A stretch of 64,000 nucleotides of DNA from Euryodendron excelsum (Eukaryota; Streptophyta; Magnoliopsida; Ericales; Pentaphylacaceae). The stretch spans positions 18,102,501 through 18,166,500 of the forward strand of contig CM065385.1 in assembly GCA_033060915.1 (NCBI GenBank), given 5' to 3'. Shown piece after piece: positions 59,496-64,000 of the stretch. Each line of letters opens with the position of its first letter. The first letter of the stretch is position 1. The position numbers and the translations under genes were made by a program. The notes beneath the pieces are model-generated. The model ran no database searches. It was not told where the DNA came from and saw only the letters and a program-made list of their open reading frames with translations.

Positions 59496-60478
59496 GACTA
59501 GAGTTGATTGGGTTGACTGGGTTGACTAGAGTTGGCTGGGGTGTTGCCGGTTTGATACCTAGAACCAGTGTGGTTTCTTAGGGCATTTGGATGCCGAAGG
59601 GCACAATGGTTATTTTGCTCGGGGGACTTCTAAGAAAGGACCGGGGTTGACTGGATGGCACTAGACATGTCAGACCGTCTAGGGATGGCTCTGGAAGGTG
59701 GTCTTACCGTTCTGAGAACTTTATACTTTCTCAAGGAACATGCTAGGCCCGTTGGGGGCAAAATGGTGAGTTTTCACTGGGACAGGCTAACAGGCATCGG
59801 TGTTAACCGATCTGGATCTAGTTTGGACTTCTGTCTAAGAAATTGGTACTTCCTCAGTGGACAGGCTTGAAAGAGGCCTATCGCCTTAAGGTATAAACTT
59901 TCTCGCAGGTCGTGCCAGGCTAGGATGATCTTCTATTCTCTAGGGCTTTATGCTTTCTCAAAGAACATGCTGAACTTGGATAGTCTTCTATTCTTAAGGG
60001 ATTTGTGCTTTCTTAAAAAACGTGTTGTATTAGTAGACATTCTACATTGGCGGGCTAGCAGGTGCCAAAAGTGAACTGCTCTTCCATTTGGCGGACTTAG
60101 GTACTTTTCGGAGATGAGTGTGAAAGGGGCTTTATCGATCTGAGGAACAAACCTTCTCGGTGATCGTGTCGTGCTAGATTGGATGGTCTTACCATCAATA
60201 AGGGATCAACTTTCTCAAATGACAAGACAGATGGATTTGACTTTGGATTTGAATGGACTTATTGTCTTACGAAAAACGTGCCGGTCTGGATTGGACTGAC
60301 TAATACAGTAAGGGCATTTCGATCATTTTGCCTCTATTAGGCCTAGTGGGCCCGTGAAGCGGTAGACAAATTGGATCAGATCTGGAAAGCTAGTTTGGGC
60401 TTGAGTATGCTTGTGTTGATTTGGAGGTGCTTTTGGTTGGGCCGAAGATCGCCGAATGGCCTAAATGGGGTGCTAACA

Positions 60479-60500
60479 GCTACCCCTCCTTTTCTGTTTT
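60479..60500 (-). other. Polypurine tract of element 3
   Basis: The minus strand reads CAGAAAAGGAGGGGTAGC directly before TGTTAGCACCCC, the LTR start. This is the usual plus-strand primer position of an LTR retrotransposon. Confidence 0.7.
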
Positions 60501-63500
60501 TGCTTATCGAAGACAGAAAATGATAAAGTAAGGGCCCTATTTGGGTCACAAGGAGATCGGAGGGACCGGAGTTGATGAACTTGGAAATTGGTTTTTGAAG
60601 TTAAAGATGATTTTTGAAACAACTTTTTTTTGGACAAAAAGTTTGGAAAACCTTTGAAAGCGTTTCGAAATGGGGCTTTTGAAGGGAAAGCCTGGGAAGC
60701 CGGACATTTGAATTGGATAGAAACTTTTTGAAGGGAAAATTTTTAAAAACTAGGAAATTGATTCAAAACGGGGCTTTTCAAGGAGTAAGCCCGAGAAACC
60801 AAGATTTAGAAACTTGGACTTTTTGCGCAAAAGTTTAAAAACCTTTGGAACAGGGCTTTTGAAGCGGAAAACCTAGGAAACCTTAACAAGTACACTTTTT
60901 GAAGGAAAAAGTTAGAAAACTTAGACTTGAACTTTTTTTTATTTTTGAAGTAAAATTTTGAAAGATAAAGTTTGAAACCAAAATTAAATTTTGAAGTAAA
61001 CTTCTGAAGGAGAAAGTTTGAAACCGAGGACTTTTTAAGGATGAAAGTTAAAACCTGAACTTTTTAAGGATAGAAGTTTAGAAAATCGAGAATAATTTTG
61101 AGTAAGAACTTTTGAAGGAATAAGTTTGAAAACAGAATTTGATTTTTTTGAGATAAAACTTTTGAAGGATAAAGTTTGAAACCAGGATTTGAATTTTTTT
61201 TTTTTTTTTTATGTAGGATTTTAAAATTTTGAAATAAACTTTTGAAGGAAAAGTTTGAAACCAGAGTTTGATTTTGAATTTTAAAAATTTTGAGGAAAAG
61301 TTTAAGAAACCTAGATAATTATTTCGAAAATGATTTTGAAGGACCCCTCTCTTTTTTTTTTTTTTTTTTTATACATATCTCTTACCTGTCGATGAACCCT
61401 TATCAGGTCTCTTTCTTCCTATCTTGTCTTCAAGATGGCTGACAAGGGAGATGATGATTTATGCAGCAAGTGATGGTTAAGCTGATAGCGACGAGAGCTG
61501 CTTTTGACCAAGGGTAGGACTAGCGCTGCTATCATTCGAATTGATGGAGCTGACCGGTACACTCTAGTGATTGTATTGGGAATCCACTGAGCCAGGTTTT
61601 GTTCAGGTGGAGTGTGAGCAACTGCAGAGTTGGCTTGGACAGGATGGAACTGTAGAGCGAGCTACTCTTTCTTATCCTCCTTGCTCTCTTGATTGAATTT
61701 CACTTTTAGCTTTTAGGAGGCCTTCGAGAGGCTAGTAGCTTCTGAGTATTACTTTTGAAATTCTTTGAACTGCTGGCGAGGAAGAGACCTATGTGAGGCT
61801 TTTTAGGAAGGATGCCCCAGACAAGGTTGCTGGAAATGAGCTGAACTTGAGGAGTTATGGGAGGCTGTTCTGTGTTTGTAGTTCTTCTATGTTTACTTAA
61901 CTGTTGAGTTTTGATTTTGGCAGGCAAGATAGGATTCTTATTGATGTATCTTTGAAAGGATTTTGCTTGTTTGAGAGTCTTGAGCTAGTTTATGAAGGGG
62001 GTGAGGTCTCTTTTGATGGGTTCGAAGTATTTGGAAAGTCGAGCATCTCCGGTTGGTTCTTTATTTGATCAGGATGGTGGGCCATTGCTCCAGTCTTCAT
62101 GGCTTGGAAAAGGTTGAATTAGGACAGATTGGGAGGTCAAAGGTAGGACATTGCCTCATTCTTTGTTTCTTGTTGGCTATGGATAGTAGCCCAGGCTGTG
62201 TGCCATTTTTCTTATGTTCTCTTCTCTTTTTAGGGCCTTCATGACGTGAGAATTCCATCTAGTTGAACTTCTTCTCTTGAGCCAGTCACCTAGGGATTTT
62301 GACTTGGATGAGGAGCTTGTCTCTTGCCGTGCTTCTATTTCTAGAGGCCTTTCCTTCAATGAATGCATGGGTCTAGGGAGGATGGGCATGGAGGCATGCC
62401 CCAGTTGGTTGCAACTTGCTAGTAGGATGATGGATTTTATTGCGGCGTCGAAATGTTATATTTTGGAGACTCCTTCAAAACTTGGAAAAGCTTCAAGAGG
62501 TGCCCCTTGAACTTATATCTATCTTAGTATCTCATTAGCAAATATCAAGATATAACAAAATAATCTTAATAAATGACTTATGACATTTATACTTATCATT
62601 TTGCCATGCAAAGTTTAGAAATCTGTTACCAATGTAGGTGATCCATAGGTTTGCATCCCTTGACCCATTTGTTGAGATGTGAGACTTTGCTGCTTTATTG
62701 AGGTCGTCTTGGATTGCTGATAAGGAGGATTGACTCTTTTTTCTTCTTTTTTTATTTTAATTTTTCTCTCAATTAAACCATTTTTGCCACCTGTGCCCTT
62801 GTGGGTTTTCACAGATGCCAGCTTTACCATTGTTCCATGTTAGCTCTTGTTTTTACGTTTTCACTGTGTCGATAGTTTTGTTTCTTGCCATGACCCTACC
62901 CATAGCACCCTGAAGGGTTTTCACTATGTCCTCAGGCCATGCCTTTTCGTGTGGTTTCTCTCATTGATGCCAATGAAGATGACTATTTGCTTGTTGTTGA
63001 CTGAAGTTATTGCTTTGGTTGAAGACTGTCGATGTTGCTTTTGACAGGAGTGCACTGAAACACTTGTTGAGTTGGGATAGAAGTTGTCTTCTCAGAACTT
63101 CTTTTGCTAGATAGAGCACTTCCCAATGTAACCATCTTACTTTAAAGAGCAATGACAATAATGACCAATTTAAAAGGTCTTTTTTAGACTGTAACGTGAG
63201 CTAGGCATCAGATTTTTGAAAAAGTAGGATAGAAGGCTCAAACCTATCATTCTACTCGACTTTGATTCTCGTGATCACATTTAACAGTTTCATCCCCTTC
63301 TTACCCTTTGCTTGTATGACTAATGCTGAGGTCGTTTATTTGATGACTTTGACCTTGGCATTGCTAGATTCCCCTATTCATTTTCTCTTACTTATCTTAC
63401 GAAAAGCTGCCAAACTTTTTCTGTTTATTTTCTGCCACTTACCTAGTTGAAAACGACACTGCTAGAGCTATTCTTTTTTTATTTTTTTATTTTTTTGCCC

Positions 63501-64000
63501 CTATGCTTTGGCTTTCAACCCATTGTGGGTGGTGATCACTAGGCAGGTTATATGATGGAAATGTGACCGGCTCAAAGGGGGGTTATGCAAGGGTTCTATT
63601 TAACTGTTTGATAAAGGAATTGAGGGCCTCTCTTTATTTTGATCATTATCATCATTGCTCTATCAGAGTTTCTAGTTACACAGAGTAAAGTTTTATCAAG
63701 CTTGAGTTGATGGGTGCTGGGAAAACTTCCCTGTCCATCTCTTCCAGGATCAACGACTTTGAATCTTCATTATTGGGAGTGAACTTTGCTTCTAGCTTTC
63801 TGCTAGGTTGGAGATGTCCTTTTGGTGACAAAGCCTCTTATTGAGGTTTGATTTTTTTGCTGAAGGATCTGAAGATGCATCTTTGATTGTACTGGGCATA
63901 ATAGATGGCATGTTGCTCTCTAGGAGGCAAGGCTGCTCATACCATTTCGGTGGTTTGAGTTTCCCTGATGATTTGGAGAGAGGAGGTTCCTTTTTTAACC
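60501..64000 (-). mobile_element. Internal region of inverted gypsy element 3 (partial)
   Basis: Reverse-complement relative of 50120-54840 in element 2. The low-complexity block is at 60560-61330. Shared stretches are the region of 61706-61927 (minus) with 52310-52400, and of 62615-62830 (minus) with 51195-51380. No intact reading frame of a known retrotransposon protein is seen. The element continues past the window end. Confidence 0.65.
63690..63870 (-). pseudogene. Integrase C-terminal remnant of element 3
   Basis: On the minus strand, KRTSPT-stop-QKARSK and, in a different frame, EEMDREVFPAPINSSLIKLY follow the end of the gypsy integrase (the usual form is a MDGEEFP-PINSDAVKKYY-type end). 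Stops and a frameshift separate them. Confidence 0.6.

Larger units (their letters stand above)
56649..60478 (-). mobile_element. Inverted Ogre/Tat-like LTR (LTR-D) of element 3
   Basis: Begins TGTCGTGTCCCG (the LTR 3' end, read inverted) and ends GGGGTGCTAACA at 60478. It is in minus orientation and inserted into LTR-C. Compared with LTR-R1 it lacks about 1.5 kb (junction near 57147) and carries a Copia solo LTR (57756-59495). A minus-strand TATA (57351-57358) and imperfect hairpin (57376-57410) remain. It is followed by a polypurine tract and internal sequence, so it is the 3' LTR of an element extending off the right end. Confidence 0.75.

Overview
The window is nuclear DNA of a flowering plant, most likely a eudicot. 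The evidence is AT-rich sequence with long GT-AG introns, many short terminal-inverted-repeat elements (MITEs), and large nested LTR retrotransposons. There are no bacterial-type operons, tRNA or rRNA genes, and no CRISPR array. The species cannot be named from the sequence.

Genic core (about 11.7-34.0 kb). Two five-exon genes on the minus strand lie head to tail and encode a plant DHHC-type protein S-acyltransferase (palmitoyltransferase, PAT). The distal copy (exons between 24335 and 33147) is open throughout. It encodes a predicted 394-residue protein with four membrane segments, the Cys-rich DHHC domain, and the DPG and TTxE motifs. The proximal copy (exons between 12056 and 19554) keeps all five exons in the same intron phases. 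It has lost one C in a C-run of exon 3, which shifts the frame to a stop 18 codons later and before the DHHC domain. It also has a GC splice donor and a shifted C-terminus, so it is called a pseudogene unless the indel is an assembly error. The duplication includes the UTRs and intronic sequence. Each copy carries private MITE insertions, one of them a few bases from a splice donor in the intact copy. Between the copies are two LTR-like direct repeats of about 1.2 kb separated by only about 0.4 kb.

Left flank (1-10.4 kb). The 3' part of a Copia-like LTR with a 72-bp tandem array is followed by two inverted copies of a long Ogre/Tat-like Ty3-gypsy LTR (minus 2.0-5.6 kb, plus 5.6-10.35 kb). MITEs and a possible CACTA terminus lie between 10.4 and 11.7 kb.

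Right flank (34-64 kb). A MITE nested in another MITE is followed by a decayed PIF/Harbinger transposase gene (36.0-37.2 kb). Next come two long LTRs in tandem (37.4-46.0 kb), a PBS, and a decayed internal region (46.0-54.9 kb). That region keeps an integrase remnant and hosts a 611-bp hAT-type element with 8-bp target duplications. A 3' LTR starting at 54862 is interrupted by an inverted element of the same family (LTR 56649-60478, PPT, and internal sequence to the window end). That inverted LTR in turn contains a Copia-type solo LTR with a perfect 5-bp target duplication. The long LTRs share a hairpin just upstream of a TATA box, perfect in the two best copies.

The only gene expected to be functional is the distal PAT gene. 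No previously undescribed multi-gene system is visible. The most interesting signals are the fate of the PAT duplicates, the LTR promoter hairpin, and the layered retrotransposon architecture.
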